64,000 bases of DNA from Nymphaea colorata. Its lineage: Eukaryota > Streptophyta > Magnoliopsida > Nymphaeales > Nymphaeaceae. The translations under genes were made by a program, and so were the position numbers. Below the pieces are notes generated by a model. The model searched no databases, was not told the origin of the DNA, and saw only the letters and a program-made list of their open reading frames with translations. Of the stretch, positions 11,206 through 22,179 are shown piece by piece (position 1 is the first letter of the stretch; each line of letters starts with the position of its first letter). Where the stretch lies: contig NC_045148.1 in the NCBI RefSeq assembly GCF_008831285.2, positions 21,509,002-21,573,001 of the forward strand, read 5' to 3'.

Positions 11206-12436
11206 GCAAGTATGTCCATTACTAATGCCAACCTCCCCAGTTTCTGGGTAGACGGGAAGAGCAAACGAAAGTGAAGAAATTAGGGAAATTAAGGAAGAGA
11301 CCAAACTTACAAAGGTGAGCAAGTGGGCATGCGCCCCTCTAATTAGGTGCACTGCTGCCGTGGTGGAGAGTACATAAATACAACAAGACTCTCGCTTTCT
11401 TTTAACTCAGAAAACTTAATTTCTCAAGTTGCTGAGTTTATGAGAGAATAAATCTTTAAGGGTCCATTTGTTTGCCTCCAATTAGAAGCTCTACCGATTT
11501 TGGACTATGGTGAGCCCATAGGCTTCTATGCCCACTGGCAAAGTCCCATATATTTTTTCTGCTGAACAAATCTGGGAAAAATGTCCCAATCCCAATCTTC
11601 TACGCCTCCCTCTTCTCAGGTTTGCAGATTTCTTTTTCTAGGGTTTTCATCTATCCTATGTAAAAAAATTGAGTACGTGATCTTGTTTTTTCTTTCTTTT
11701 CTCAAAATCACAAAGCTTATTTAAATATCAGGCTTGGGCAATTTATGGGTCTTGCACCAAGGACTGGATAATAAGATACAACTCTAACCTTCTGCCCAAA
11801 ATTGCTGTCCCAAGACGAGAAACAGGATAGAGGATTGGATATGTAAATTACTGGTTGTTAAAAATATTTTCATCCCATACAACCAAACTTTTAACATATG
11901 GTCTTAAAATTAAGTAATTTGGTATATACCCAATTGGATAGTAAATTCAAAATAAAACAAAGCTGAATTTATATATCCAAATCCAAATTTAAATATCTGA
12001 GTCCAATCCAAAGTTAAAATCGGAGTTTGAATATACATCAAAACCAAAGATATTACAACTAAAAATGTTCTCAAAGTTCTAGATCTGAACCCGGTCCAAA
12101 GTAAGGGTGTTTTCATATACAACAACCATCTTTTATGTTTTTATGATGTAATCTTCTCACCCACCGTTTTTTGTAGGGCTAAGTTTATAAACTCTCTTAG
12201 TGCCTTCTGTTGCCCTTTAGGCTATAAAGGAGCTAAGAGGGCGTTTGGCAATAGAGACACTTTGTGAATGTCACATAAATCTGCAGCAAAATTATAGAAG
12301 GTTCATTTGACACTAGAGCTATTGTTTCAAGAACCTTTATCAATTTTCTGGGCAGATTCATGGAACCTTCGAAATCAATGCTACCCTTTAAAGGAACACA
12401 TTGCTCACGTGCACTTATTCATTATTTATTAAAATA
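11206..12436. other. 3' flank of unit A, no gene
   Basis: No gene is seen. It aligns nearly base for base with 33750-34952. The shared block ends at ATTTATTAAAATA in both copies, which gives the right boundary of the duplication. Confidence 0.6.
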
Positions 12437-12580
12437 TGAGAATGACATTTTTCAATTAATAAATTTGTTTCCACAACAATTTAAGAACAACAAGTACTTC
12501 CTAATCAACGTTCTAATAGTTTGAAATTGTTAGAAGGTGTAATCACCCCAAATTTTCTAAAATTCAATATTTATCACTTT

Positions 12581-12910
12581 TCAAACATTGCATGATAGCA
12601 ACTGCCTCCCTGCCCCACTTCCAACTGTATAGCAAACTTGGCCATGCAACCACCAAATGGGTGTCAATTGCAAAAATACACCCTCCATCGCCACCGTCTC
12701 CACAAGGAGTGGAAAAATCCTGCATTTCTTCACCACTCGCACTGCCCAGTTCTTTCTCTTCACCATGTCCTGCAAGGTTATCAGAAGATCCCGGGAGAAC
12801 ATGATAAGGAGCTGAAGGAGAACACGCCATTTCAGAAGTGCCGCAGCTGCTGTCGCAGGCACAAAACCAGCCAGACAGGCATTCGAGGTGTGACTTTCTC
12901 TGGAGCACGT
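12581..12910 (-). pseudogene. ARM-repeat gene, detached 3' fragment
   Basis: On the minus strand one frame reads HPFGGCMAKFAIQLEVGQG near 12590-12660. This corresponds to the C-terminal HPFxxCVARFAVQLEVGEG region of a family of plant ARM-repeat proteins. Codons upstream in the minus sense are in a different frame, so the piece is decayed. The 5' half of the same type of gene lies at 17060-17916 on the same strand. The simplest reading is one gene split by the retroelement between them. The stretch 12670-12910 is only weakly assignable. Confidence 0.4.
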
Positions 12911-12940
12911 TTTTGACTGGAGGCGACTCAGAGGTGGAGT

Positions 12941-13775
12941 ATGGTGGCGTTGGATTTGGGCACGTGTCTAGTATTTTTCATCCAATTTTCAGATCTTTTG
13001 GACAATCCTATGACGAGATACGGAATTTACAAGTGCCACAGGTTTCTAAAGGACCCTGCGACAGAGAGACTCGCCTGGGACCCAGACTGTCTTCAGCTGG
13101 GAATCCGCAGCGCCAATATCATGGCCGATGCTGATAGCTCAAATCAAAGAGATGAAACATTCAAGGGAGCCAAGTCCAGCGAGCATAATACCCTGAAAAT
13201 TACCTCCACCCCACTCAACGGTTCTAACTATTTGAGTTTTGCGAAGGCTACTTGCTTTCGTCTTAGTGGAAGATCAAAGGCACGATATATTAACAGGAAA
13301 ATCAAAGCTCCAGCCACTACTGATCCCAACTATGATGAATGGGAATCAGAGAATGAATTGGTTATGGCATGGCTGCTCAACTCTACGGAACCATCCATAG
13401 CAAATCTGTTGACATATCAAGATACCGCGCACGGAATACGCGAGGCTCTAAAAGAACTTTACAGTGAGCAAAATAATCTTGCTCGAGCATACCAGATACA
13501 ATGCGAGATTGCCAATCTCACCCTCCATGACCAAGATCTGCAGCGGTACATTGGGAGTCTCAGGAGTCTATATGATGAGCTCCTCCAATATTGACCAGCG
13601 ACCTCTTATCCAGTCATTTACAAACAGCGTTTTGAAGAAGAACAAATCTTCAAGGTCCTTGTTGGATTGAGTGAGGACTATGAAGCCATAAGGACTCAAA
13701 TCCTGAATACTATGCCACTGCCAAAATTCAATGTTGTTTGTCAAATTATTCGGAGAGAGGTGTCAAGGTAAAGAT
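12941..13775 (+). pseudogene. Copia gag
   Basis: The gag polyprotein would form the virus-like particle of the element. The usual start is probably the ATG at ~13121 (MADADSS). The frame is open upstream to 12941, which adds ~60 residues of unknown origin. Characteristic parts are TPLNGSNYLSF near the start and W.LNS.....I..LL....TA...W/I..L further on, as in UBN2-type gag domains. A TGA at 13592-13594 interrupts the frame, the reading then continues to a TAA at ~13770. Beyond it the zinc knuckle (13915-13950) reads CTHCRKLGYTRDHC, with Tyr in place of the usual zinc-binding His, followed by a stop. Confidence 0.8.
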
Positions 13776-13958
13776 TCAGGAGTGTCCCTCCTAAAAGGGA
13801 CTCCACAGAAGACAGCCAAGAAAGAATGGCGTGCCTTTCATAATCAGGCACTAATCAAGGCATACAAAGGTACCACTTAAACACAGAAAAATCACAGCAA
13901 ACTTAATTGTACTCACTGCAGGAAATTGGGTTACACACGCGATCACTGCTAGGAACTT

Positions 13959-14531
13959 GTGGGGCAACAAGGGAAGGAAAAGGGATCTTCTTCAATCCCA
14001 GACAAAGGCGTCAACCTTGCAAACTTTGTCACCAAAGATGACCTGGAAAAATTCTTCCAGACATTCTCTAAAACAAATCCAATATCTTCCCAACCAGTGG
14101 GCGACGCCGCAGAAGGTAAGTTTTGTGTCTCATTGACTGCCGCTATAATTAAATCCTGGATAGTTGATTCTGGTGCTACTGATCACATGACTAATGATCC
14201 CACAAGGCTTGCCGATCTAAATAAGGATCTGCATCGTTCTATTTTTTCTGCTGATGGGTCATCTATGGTTGTTGCTGGCATTGGAAAAACATTCTTCAAG
14301 AAAAATATTAGTTCCGCTTTACTTGTTCCTAAGCTTGCTGTCAACCTTATGTCTGTTAGCAAAATCACTCAAGATTATGATTGTCTGGTTGTTTTCTCCA
14401 AGAAAGATGTAACGTTTCAGGACCCGAGCACGAAGAGGGTGATTGGTAAGGGCCGACGCCATGGTGACCTCTACACTTTGAGTTTTTTCACCAAATCAAA
14501 ATCGACTCAAAGGATGGACTATCAAATTTGA
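13959..14531 (+). pseudogene. Copia aspartic protease region
   Basis: The frame contains WIVDSGATDHMT at about 14158-14193, the Copia protease signature with the catalytic Asp in DSG. Downstream are LLVPKLAVNLMSVSKIT and DLYTL, the usual lead into the pre-integrase segment. The enzyme would cleave the element's own polyprotein. The frame ends with a TGA after MDYQI, where intact elements continue with a WHxRLGH zinc-binding motif (here HARLGH). Confidence 0.85.
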
Positions 14532-15260
14532 CATGCTCGATTAGGACACATACGATCGGAACCTCAATCCCCTCTTCCCTTCCCTCACCATGATGATAAT
14601 AAAGCGTGTAATACATGCAAATTCGCCGAATTCATACGCCTCACCTTCCTGCCGATTCAGGAAAGGTCTGGAAAAACTTTCGATCTCATTCACTCGGATG
14701 TTTGTGGACCTGCTCCAGAGGACTCTCATGCTGGTTGAAAGTTCTATGTGTCTTTCATTGATGATATGACTCATTTAACTTGGATTTATTTTCTCAAAAA
14801 TAAGAATGAAGCACCAAAAATTTTTGAAGAATTCTATGTCCCCATTCTCCCTCAATATGGTGCTAAGATTAAAATGTTTCACTATGACAATGGTGGTGAA
14901 TATGTGAATGATGCATTGAAAAGCTTTATGAGGAAGCATGGAATACAGCCCCAATATACCAGCGACAGGTCGCCTCAGCAAAACGGCATTGTAGAAAGAA
15001 AAAACCAACAACTTCTGAATATTGCTCGGGCTCTAATGATGCACATGAATGTACCTCAAATTTTTTGGAGCGAAGCCATTGGGACAGCATGTTGTATATC
15101 CAATCGAGTTCCAACTCGAGCATAGAAGGAAAAAGTGCTCTTGAACTCCTTCTCAATAAGTCGCTGTCACTTAAACACCTTAGGGTATTTGGTTGCAAAT
15201 GTTTCGTACATGTGCAAGATAGATTTAGAAATAAATTCCAGCGACGTGTGATTATGGACT
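14532..15260 (+). pseudogene. Copia integrase region
   Basis: The GAG-pre-integrase His (HARLGH) and Cys pair (CNTCKFAE) are visible. The core follows with HSDVCGP, then FHYDNGGEY (14878-14905) and HGIQPQYTSDRSPQQNGIVERKN, which carry the second Asp and the Glu of the D,D-35-E catalytic triad. Stops occur at 14737-14739 and 15123-15125. The sequence continues to LRVFGCKCFVHV and then breaks off, so the integrase C terminus is lost. Confidence 0.85.
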
Positions 15261-16622
15261 TCACAGAGACAGAAATAAGGCTCGCCTCGTTGCAAAGGGC
15301 TTCACAGAGACAGAAGGAATCGATTACAATGAAACCTTTGCCCTTGTAGCAAAAAATGAACACGGTGAGAGCTCTTCTTGCAGTTGCATCTACAAAAAGG
15401 TGGAATCTTCTCTAACTTGATGTAAAACATGCATTTCTCCATGGTGAATTGGAAGAAGAGGTCTACATGGAAGTACTGCAAGGCGTTAACGGCCAATCTG
15501 GACATGTTTGCAAACTAAGGAAAGTTCTTTATGGATTGAAGCAATCACCTCATGCCTATTTTGCTCGTCTAGACACAGCACTCAACAAGTATGGATTTCA
15601 GCAAAGCTCTACCGATTACACCACGTTCACATGCACCAGAAAATCCAAGGTAACCATCTTGCTTGTGTATGGGGATGATATTGTACTTACTGGAGATGAC
15701 TTTGAGATCATGCAGGCTATAAAAAAACATTTAAATAGTGAGTTTGAAATCAAAGATCATGGACTGTTGCGATACTTCCTTGGAATAGAAGTGGCTCACT
15801 CTGACAAAAAAGTATTTATAAGTCAACGCAAATACATGATTGGTCCCTTGAAAGATACTGGATATCTAGGCACTAAAACCGCAAGCACACCCCTTGAAAT
15901 GAACTGCAAGCTACGGAAAGAAGATGGTGATATTTTTGAAAACAAAGAAAGTTTCCAAAAACTAGTTGGAACACTTATATATTTGACAGTTATGCAGCCT
16001 GACATTATGTATGCTGTCAGTGTCATTAGCCAATTCATGCACCAGCAGAGATTCCATCATGTTGAAGCAGCACACCGGATTTTGAGGTACATAAAGGGGA
16101 CACCAGGAAAGGGAATCCTAATGAGACACGACCAATCTCCTCACGTTACTGGCTACTGTGATGCGGACTGGGCTGGGGACCCAAATTACAACCAGTCAAC
16201 ATCAGGTTACTGCATGTTTGTTGGAAGAAATTTGATCACTTGGTAAAGTAAAAACAAGCCATAGTAGCCCGATCCAGCACAGAGGCTGAATACCAAGCCA
16301 TGGCCATATGTACACGTGAATTTATTTGGTTTAAGTCCCTCCTTAAGGATATGAGGGTCGAAACTCACTTCCCAATGGAACTTAAGTGCAACAACATGGC
16401 TGCCATTCATATTGGTGTGAATCCCAAATTTCATGAATGAACAAAACATATCGAAGTCGACCATCATTTCGTTCAAGAAAAAATTCAAGATGGCATCATT
16501 GCAACTTCTCATGTTAGAAGCGAAAACCAGCTCACCGACATCATGACAGAACGTTTTGGAAAAGAAAGGCAAAGGATGATTATGGACAAGTTGGGGCAGA
16601 CTGATGTCTGCCTACCAACTTG
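15261..16622 (+). pseudogene. Copia reverse transcriptase and RNase H
   Basis: The N-terminal third of the polymerase is deleted: integrase sequence joins directly to ARLVAKGFTETEGIDY. Then follow LDVKHAFLHGELEEEVYME in broken frames and an open stretch 15449-16246 with KLRKVLYGLKQSP, DYTTFTCT and the active-site box. That box reads VYGDD (15665-15679), where Copia normally has VYVDD. RNase H motifs YCDADWAG (16156-16179) and SSTEAEYQAMA are present. A TAA after NLITW (16244-16246) and a TGA at 16438 interrupt it. Confidence 0.85.
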
Positions 16623-16632
16623 AGAGGGAGTT
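16620..16632 (+). other. Polypurine tract of the Copia element
   Basis: CTTGAGAGGGAGTT lies immediately before TGTTAGCACA, the apparent start of the 3' LTR. This is the standard plus-strand primer position for Copia elements. Confidence 0.6.
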
Positions 16633-17045
16633 TGTTAGCACATTTGGAAGGAAGCTCTGTCACTGTCTCCTCCTTGGAAAGAAATTCTCAGCAGCTAATG
16701 TTCATCTCCTTCTTCGAAAGACATCCTCACCAGCTAACGGTTGATCACATCTTTGGAAAGAGGACCAACAGAACAATAATCTCATCAATATCATATTACC
16801 AATCTCGTCTTACCTCTTTAACCTGTTGCCTTTTTTCTCTCGATCTCCCTGATTTCCAGGGATCTTAAACCGTTGGGATATGCAAGGGAAGAAGGGGCTG
16901 TAACTCTTTATAAGGAGATCATTCATACGACATCGGTAAGAAAAAATTAAAGGAACAAAAAACAAAGCTTTCTCTGTTTTCGTGGATATAGGCTATTAAC
17001 GCCGAACCACATTAAATTTGTGCTGTCCTGTTTTTCTTCATGCCT
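16633..17045 (+). repeat. 3' LTR of the Copia element
   Basis: It begins TGTTAG after the polypurine tract. It contains CTCTTTATAAGGAG, a TATA-like promoter element at ~16905-16918, and near its end AACGCCGAACCACATTAAA, a pattern often seen at the 3' end of plant Copia LTRs. The right edge is set at ~17045 because recognisable ARM-repeat coding sequence starts just beyond. The exact end and the target duplication cannot be fixed without a partner LTR. Confidence 0.55.
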
Positions 17046-17059
17046 TCCTTCCACGAAAT

Positions 17060-17916
17060 TTAACCCCTTCTCCATCATGGCCTTCATTGCCTCTTTTCTA
17101 CCAATGTATCCAATCTCCATAATACAATCTAAAGCAGCAGATTTCAAGCCCTTGTCTTCCGAATCCAAGCCCTTTATGATCTTAGGGAGCTCCCCGCTTT
17201 GGTGGATCTCATCGACAAAGAGGCTTCTGATTGCGATGATCAAGCTACAGAGGACCCTGAGGCCATCGGCGGAGCCCAATTCCACCAGGGCCATCGCCAT
17301 CGGGCTCATCACCAACTGACCCACGAACATGTCCTTGTTGAATGTCACCAGGGCCGCCATGGTGAAGGGTCAGTTCTCCCTAACCCACCTGGACACCTTC
17401 ATGTCGCACAGGACCGATTTGAGCACGGAAAAAGCTCGGGACCTCAGCACGGCATCCTGGAGACCCGGGTCTCGAAGACTGACAGCAGCCTAACGATCTT
17501 CACCTCCTCCTCATCCTCACTGAGCAGTGACTTCACCTGCTTCTTGACAATCTTCCGGTCGATCCATGTCTGAATCTCCAACTTGATGACGCCGGCGACG
17601 CACATGATGTCACTGCTGAAGACGCGGCCCCTGATGAAGGAACTGATGATGGTGAGGTAGAAGCGGGGGAGCTGGTTGTCCACCTAGGTGCGGAGGCTGC
17701 AAAGGTGGTGGGTGAGGTCGGCAAGCTTGGGGTCCTTGAACTTGGAGGCGAGGTCCTCCGTCTGGAGGCGGAGGAGGGCCTTGATGGCACTGCCCTCCTC
17801 CTCCTGCTGCTTCTGCCGGCAGTGGGAGACTCCCGTATCTGCTGGGATGCCTCCTTCAGCGCATGCAGGATGGCGAGCACCTGCATCTCGTGTTCCTCCT
17901 CCCGGCCGCCTTCCAT
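17060..17916 (-). pseudogene. ARM-repeat protein gene, 5' portion, broken
   Basis: Reading right to left the minus strand starts at ATG 17916 (MEGGREEEHEMQVLAIL). It then gives [76 protein letters not shown] and [20 protein letters not shown]. This is the helical-repeat layout of a plant ARM-repeat superfamily protein of unknown function. It is GC-richer than its surroundings. Lesions: TAG at 17684-17686, a frameshift near 17465, and TGA near 17385. Homology ends at ~17060 next to the LTR, and a probable C-terminal piece lies beyond the element at ~12590. It is not a functional gene now. Confidence 0.7.
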
Positions 17917-17940
17917 GGTGCTGCAGGATGGCGAGCACCT
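17864..17940. repeat. 19 bp direct repeat at the left edge of unit B
   Basis: TGCAGGATGGCGAGCACCT occurs at 17864-17882 and again at 17922-17940. The second copy abuts the CT-rich tract that opens unit B. A short direct repeat at a breakpoint is consistent with template switching or an end-joining duplication when the unit was inserted next to the ARM gene. Confidence 0.75.
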
Positions 17941-17942
17941 TC

Positions 17943-18298
17943 TCTCTCTTCATTTCTCTCTCTTCCTTTTTTAAAATCTTTTTCTCTCTCCTTCTTTCTT
18001 TTATTGCTTCTCTTTTAATCTCTCTTTTTCTCTTTTTTCTTTTATCTTTCTCTCTCTCTCTCTCTCTCTCCTCCCCTGCCTTAACCAAGTGATGTGTAGA
18101 CAACAGCCGGGTTAGGTAGGTGGCGTGCTATAACCACGGCTTCAGTTTGATTCTTGGAGGGTCTTATCATGAAGGTATTGAGGAGTAGGGTTGATCTTGG
18201 CATTAGAGATGCCTTTATGAGGTCAAATGGACCGGTTCTTGTCCACCTTCTTCTCCCCTCTCCTTTATCTCCCCTCCCTTTAGACTCTCTCTCTCTCT

Positions 18299-18334
<36 letters not shown>
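17943..18334 (+). repeat. CT-rich tract and (TA)n/(CT)n microsatellites
   Basis: A CT-rich block at 17943-18075, a CT run at 18285-18300, then (TA)n at 18301-18332. It is equivalent to 640-1075 and 1290-1315 of unit A; the TA run is longer here. Confidence 0.85.
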
Positions 18335-18336
<2 letters not shown>

Positions 18337-18954
18337 CCATTTTACTTCGCCCAAAATCTGTCAACTTCACCAAGGCCAATATTAAGGTGCAGTACCCACG
18401 ATTGTTATCAGACTACACTTGACTTGATAGCATACCCATTTTCGATTTTATATGTATGTTGTGGTATTAATGACTTATCTAATTTTCTTTTCAAGCATAG
18501 AGAACTCTTTTATTTTCATTTAACATGCATATTCACTATTCATTTTTGGGATTAACGAATACCCACAGCCACTTCTTTAAAAACCTAAGCAAAATAAAAT
18601 CGAGCCCTAATAATGTGGTAACTGAGTTAGGCAAAAGCCTTGACCTACATCATTATACAAAATTTCTAAAACAATTTAAAATCTTTACCATGCACCACAC
18701 TTCATTTAAGTGGAGAATAATGCTTAAATGAATGTGGACCCTTTTCCACTTTGCAAAACAAAATCCCATTGGTGAACCAAAACAAATTTTGGGACGCAAA
18801 ATATGCGGCACTAGTGGTGAGAAATTTCTTCATAAAAAACGAGCTTGTAAGGTAGGTAAATGCAACACATATGATATTGATTTTTAATTTCATGTCATTA
18901 TGGATATAAAAGTCTTGACCAACATCATTATACAATTTGATCTATAAACTAGTT
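18335..18954. other. Non-coding flank of unit B
   Basis: No gene is seen. It aligns with 1320-2279. Confidence 0.5.
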
Positions 18955-20110
18955 GCTAAGTTGATGGCTGAGAGAATGAACATTGTTTTAGCAGAATTAT
19001 TGGCTCAGAACAAGAGCATCTGATCTCTCAAGTGGATTTATTCACCAACCATGCACCTTGCACTTGAAGCGGTCAACAGCTTGGATAAGGGCACATAGAA
19101 CAATCTTTTATCCTGAAATTAGATATTCCAAAAGGTTATGGCAAAGTGAGATGGTCTTTCCTGCACTTTGGTCTTTCTTTTTTGGGATCCTGTGAAGATT
19201 GGGTGAGGAAAATTATTACTTATGTTTCTACTGCTTCCTTAGTTGTCAACTTTGAGAAGGGAGGGAACCACTTTTTGTTGCCATGGAGGCCGATGACAAA
19301 CACACCCTCTCTCTCCACTTTTATTTACTATCATTGTGTTGTGGAAGTTTTATTTGGAAACCTCCAATGGCAAGTTTTACAGGGCAGGAAGCCCCTAAAA
19401 TGACTTTCTCAATTTACTTCTTACCTGGGGTGCTTCTTCTCTTCAAATGACATCCTTTTATTTTTTGGGGCTGTTGTGAAAATCCACTTCTTTTTTATAC
19501 CAAGTTTTACCTGATTTCACTTCCAAAGCATGTCTGACTATAAATTCATTTCATTTTTTTATTCATTTTAATGTTCTTGACAACACAATGGTCATTGCAA
19601 ACTGATTTCATTGACAATTGTCTAAACTTCACCTAACTTGTTTAGGTTCCATTATTTGTTGGTATTCTCACCCCGACTTATGTGAGAAGCTTTGTAGAAG
19701 GGTGGACCATCCACTTACTTATACGAGAAGCATGTTCTGCAGCAAGTGGTGGGTTATTTGGTGAGAGCATTTAGACTTCCGCTTATTGTACTGAACTTTA
19801 TAGAGAAGAATTTGTCATTTTATTTGGGGGGATTCCCATCATATTAGGAAACATCAGTTACTTAGTTGTAAGTCTGCTTGGTCCGATACAAGAAGGTGGT
19901 CTTGGCCTTCTTGACGTCACCAACTCCTTATGTACTCTTTTGGTCAGACACCAATACTTGAATGGGAGCTTGTGAACACTGTAAAGTAATGCTTATTTCT
20001 CTTGGATATGGAAAAGCTGCCTTTCGGGGATGAGAAGAGGTTTGTTACTTAATTTAGCAGTGTTTGGGTTACAGTAAAGGAGAAAATTTGGTGTGAGGAT
20101 TGGGGTTCTC
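18955..20110 (+). mobile_element. LINE reverse-transcriptase remnant, unit B
   Basis: Plus-strand frames, shifted in several places, read LLMAERMNIVLAELL, then HLALEAVNSLDKG, RWSFLHFGLSFLG, and later FIWGDSHHIRKHQLLS followed by GGLGLLDVTNS. These match the C-terminal half of plant L1-type polymerases, where 'F.W......ISW..VC.P...GGLGLRD' is typical. Catalytic YxDD is not preserved. It is a fossil copy older than the segmental duplication, since unit A has it at 2280-2560. Confidence 0.65.
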
Positions 20111-20339
20111 ATAGTTTCATTAACTTGAGATGAAATGGACATGAAATAAAAAATAGAAGACCCTAGATACAAGGGGGAAGCCAGCAATTTTTTTAGGAAG
20201 GGTGGAATAGTATTTGCAAAAAATATACAAGTACTGAACATTATTTTTCAAAATTTTTACATAGCCCAATTAAAAATTTTTAGAAATATAAGTATCATAT
20301 TTTTTCCAAAATATGATGGGGGAGGGGTCATGGCTAGAA
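20111..20339. other. Spacer with end of A/B homology
   Basis: Positions 20165-20310 align with 2930-3060. Homology between the units stops at about 20310 and resumes at 25852. Confidence 0.5.
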
Positions 20340-20880
20340 GTGCATAACTCTATTCAAAAAGTTATCTCACAGTGGTTCAAACGGTCTTTGAAATAAATGG
20401 ACTACAATACGCTGTGTTTATGCTTACATGTACTCTTTTGGAACATAAGGAAACAAAGAAATTCTATTATGCATCATGCCAATTTGATTCTGAGTGGTCT
20501 CGAATGGAGAGTCTGCAATGATTTAAAGGATATGATAGCTGGTATAAAGTGGAAACATCAAGAGGTGATCGTTCCTCCTTACCACATGGTTTTGCGGTCG
20601 ATCTGTATGTGGTGAAATGGTATGCAGAAAATGTCTGTATGTGGTGAAATGGTGTGCAGAAAATGGCTTTCTGTAGCTGATGTATTTGCTGTCAACAAGA
20701 TTGTAATGAGGCTGTAATCCTTTTGTACAGTGAGGTTGGTTTTTTGCCTATCTTCTTTTTGGTTAGTTGTAGTTTCTATCTTTGTATTTGAGGTTTATGT
20801 CTCTTCTTTTTTGGTTTGTTCTAGCTCAGGTATCTTGTATTTTGTTATCTGTCATATTGTTAATAAAAATGTTCGGGATG
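20340..20880 (+). mobile_element. LINE 3' end
   Basis: An open stretch at 20397-20615 reads LFWNIRKQRNSIMHHA and GLEWRVCNDLKDMIAG, which fits the C-terminal tail of plant L1 polymerases (W..R..R.F). A T-rich non-coding segment follows, ending with TAATAAAAATG, which contains an AATAAA-type polyadenylation signal. It is absent from unit A. Confidence 0.6.
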
Positions 20881-20904
20881 CCTAAACTCATAGCAACGAC
20901 GTTC

Positions 20905-21095
20905 CATCGCCATGTAGGGCTGCACACGCGTCGAGCCCAAGCTTGTCCCTCTTGAGCTCGACTTGATTATACAACATCAAGCTTGAGCTCGACTCCCTTA
21001 ACTTCCTTAACTCATTTATGGCCTAACTTGTTTTTTAAAACTTGTTCACATCAACTCGTTGAATTCATGTACCAAAGCAAAACTCGAGTTAAAAG
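20905..21095. mobile_element. hAT-like MITE remnant (GAGCTCGA type)
   Basis: It starts with TAGGGCTGCACACGCGTCGAGC and continues with repeated AAGCTTGAGCTCGACT motifs. The element at 55900-56239 has the same kind of end (TAGGGCT) and interior. The right end is not clear. Confidence 0.5.
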
Positions 21096-22179
21096 GAAAA
21101 TTGGTTTTCTTGTGATACAAACTGGGGTATGATTGTCCTGTAGTACCAAGATATTCTTTTTAGTGCTGTAAGTTAAATGAGAAAACAACTTAAAATTTTC
21201 CACTTAATCACAAAGTTGCACACCAATAAGAACAAATTATATGGTAAAACCATGAAAACAAGGGGTTTCTACCCCCTTCCCTTTTCTCCCTCTCTCTCTT
21301 CACAGGGACAAATTGTCAATGCAACAAATTGAAGAAAACATGTGGTGCCATTTGTATCTTTGCAAAAGCAGTTCCATTCTCTCCCCAACCTTGCGTGCAT
21401 ATTTTTTTGTGGAACTGAATAGCCACCTATAACTTTTCGTGGAACAACCTTCAATGATGCCATAAACACTTCTAGAAAGCCTTAGAGGACTAAGTTTAAG
21501 GGGGCGTATGACGAACTTGTGTTATAGAAACAAAATTTCACCTTCAACTAGAATTGGAATGAAACTTCCAACTCTAGTTTCCCTTTGATAGTCTGGTACT
21601 TTGATTTAAAATTGAAAATTATGTGTTTGATAGAGCAAGAACTAAAATTCTGGAATTGGTGTATTAAAATCATCATAACATGTGCCAAGAGAGAAGACAT
21701 CCAATCATTAGGGCCTGCTTCCTTATAAAACAAGTATGCCAAAAAGCTTCATATGGACATGTTGATGTGATTTCTTAGAACCTTACACATTGCAAATGAT
21801 TTAAAATTTTAATACTTCAATATATCCCCCCGAATTAAAAGGAAATTTTAAAATGCATGATCTACAAATGATTGTGAAGGAATGTATATAGTGCTGGCTA
21901 GTGCATCTTCTCAAGAGTTAAGAATATAAGCCCACTTAGAGATTTTAATATTTGCCAATATTAGCCTTAGGTGGAAGACTCAGCAATACAATAGAAAGTG
22001 AGCATCTCTGCTAACAACCTTACAGGTTTTGGATATGGATCCAACAGATTTGGAACTATCATGATGTGTCAGTCAAGAAAAATAAAGGATGAAAAATATT
22101 ATGTGGATGCATAAAAATTAAATGGTGGTTGGATCGACTAAGAACTAATTGACCAAATGTGTGGTGGGTGAGAGAAAAT
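21096..22179. other. Gene-free stretch
   Basis: No gene, RNA or clear repeat is seen. Confidence 0.5.

Larger units (their letters stand above)
640..12436 (+). repeat. Segmental duplication, unit A
   Basis: This segment matches 17943-34952 in the same order and orientation. Anchors: the flank after the CT tract (1080-1160 with 18085-18165), the LINE remnant (2320-2560 with 19050-19300), a non-coding block (3352-4330 with 25865-26841), a MITE (5635-6016 with 27608-27993), the terpene synthase exons (8005-10523 with 30535-33069) and the 3' flank, ending near 12436 and 34952. The offset is about 22.5 kb over the right half but about 17.0-17.2 kb over the left half. The difference is explained mainly by ~5.5 kb present only in unit B. 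Divergence is visible by eye, with many substitutions and small indels, so the event is not recent. Confidence 0.85.
12941..17045 (+). mobile_element. Decayed Ty1/Copia LTR retrotransposon, 5' LTR missing
   Basis: Domain order is gag, zinc knuckle, protease, integrase, reverse transcriptase, RNase H, the order that defines Ty1/Copia. A 3' LTR follows the polypurine tract. No matching 5' LTR and no TGGTATCAGAGC primer-binding site are visible upstream of gag, so the 5' end is truncated. The coding region carries many in-frame stops and at least one large deletion, so the element cannot be autonomous. It sits inside a minus-strand ARM-repeat gene. Confidence 0.9.

Noticed and set aside
17684-18103. 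Minus-strand frame of 139 codons joining CT-rich DNA to ARM coding sequence
   Set aside because: Its N-terminal half is Lys/Glu/Arg-rich repeat translation. Only the part that overlaps the ARM gene is meaningful.
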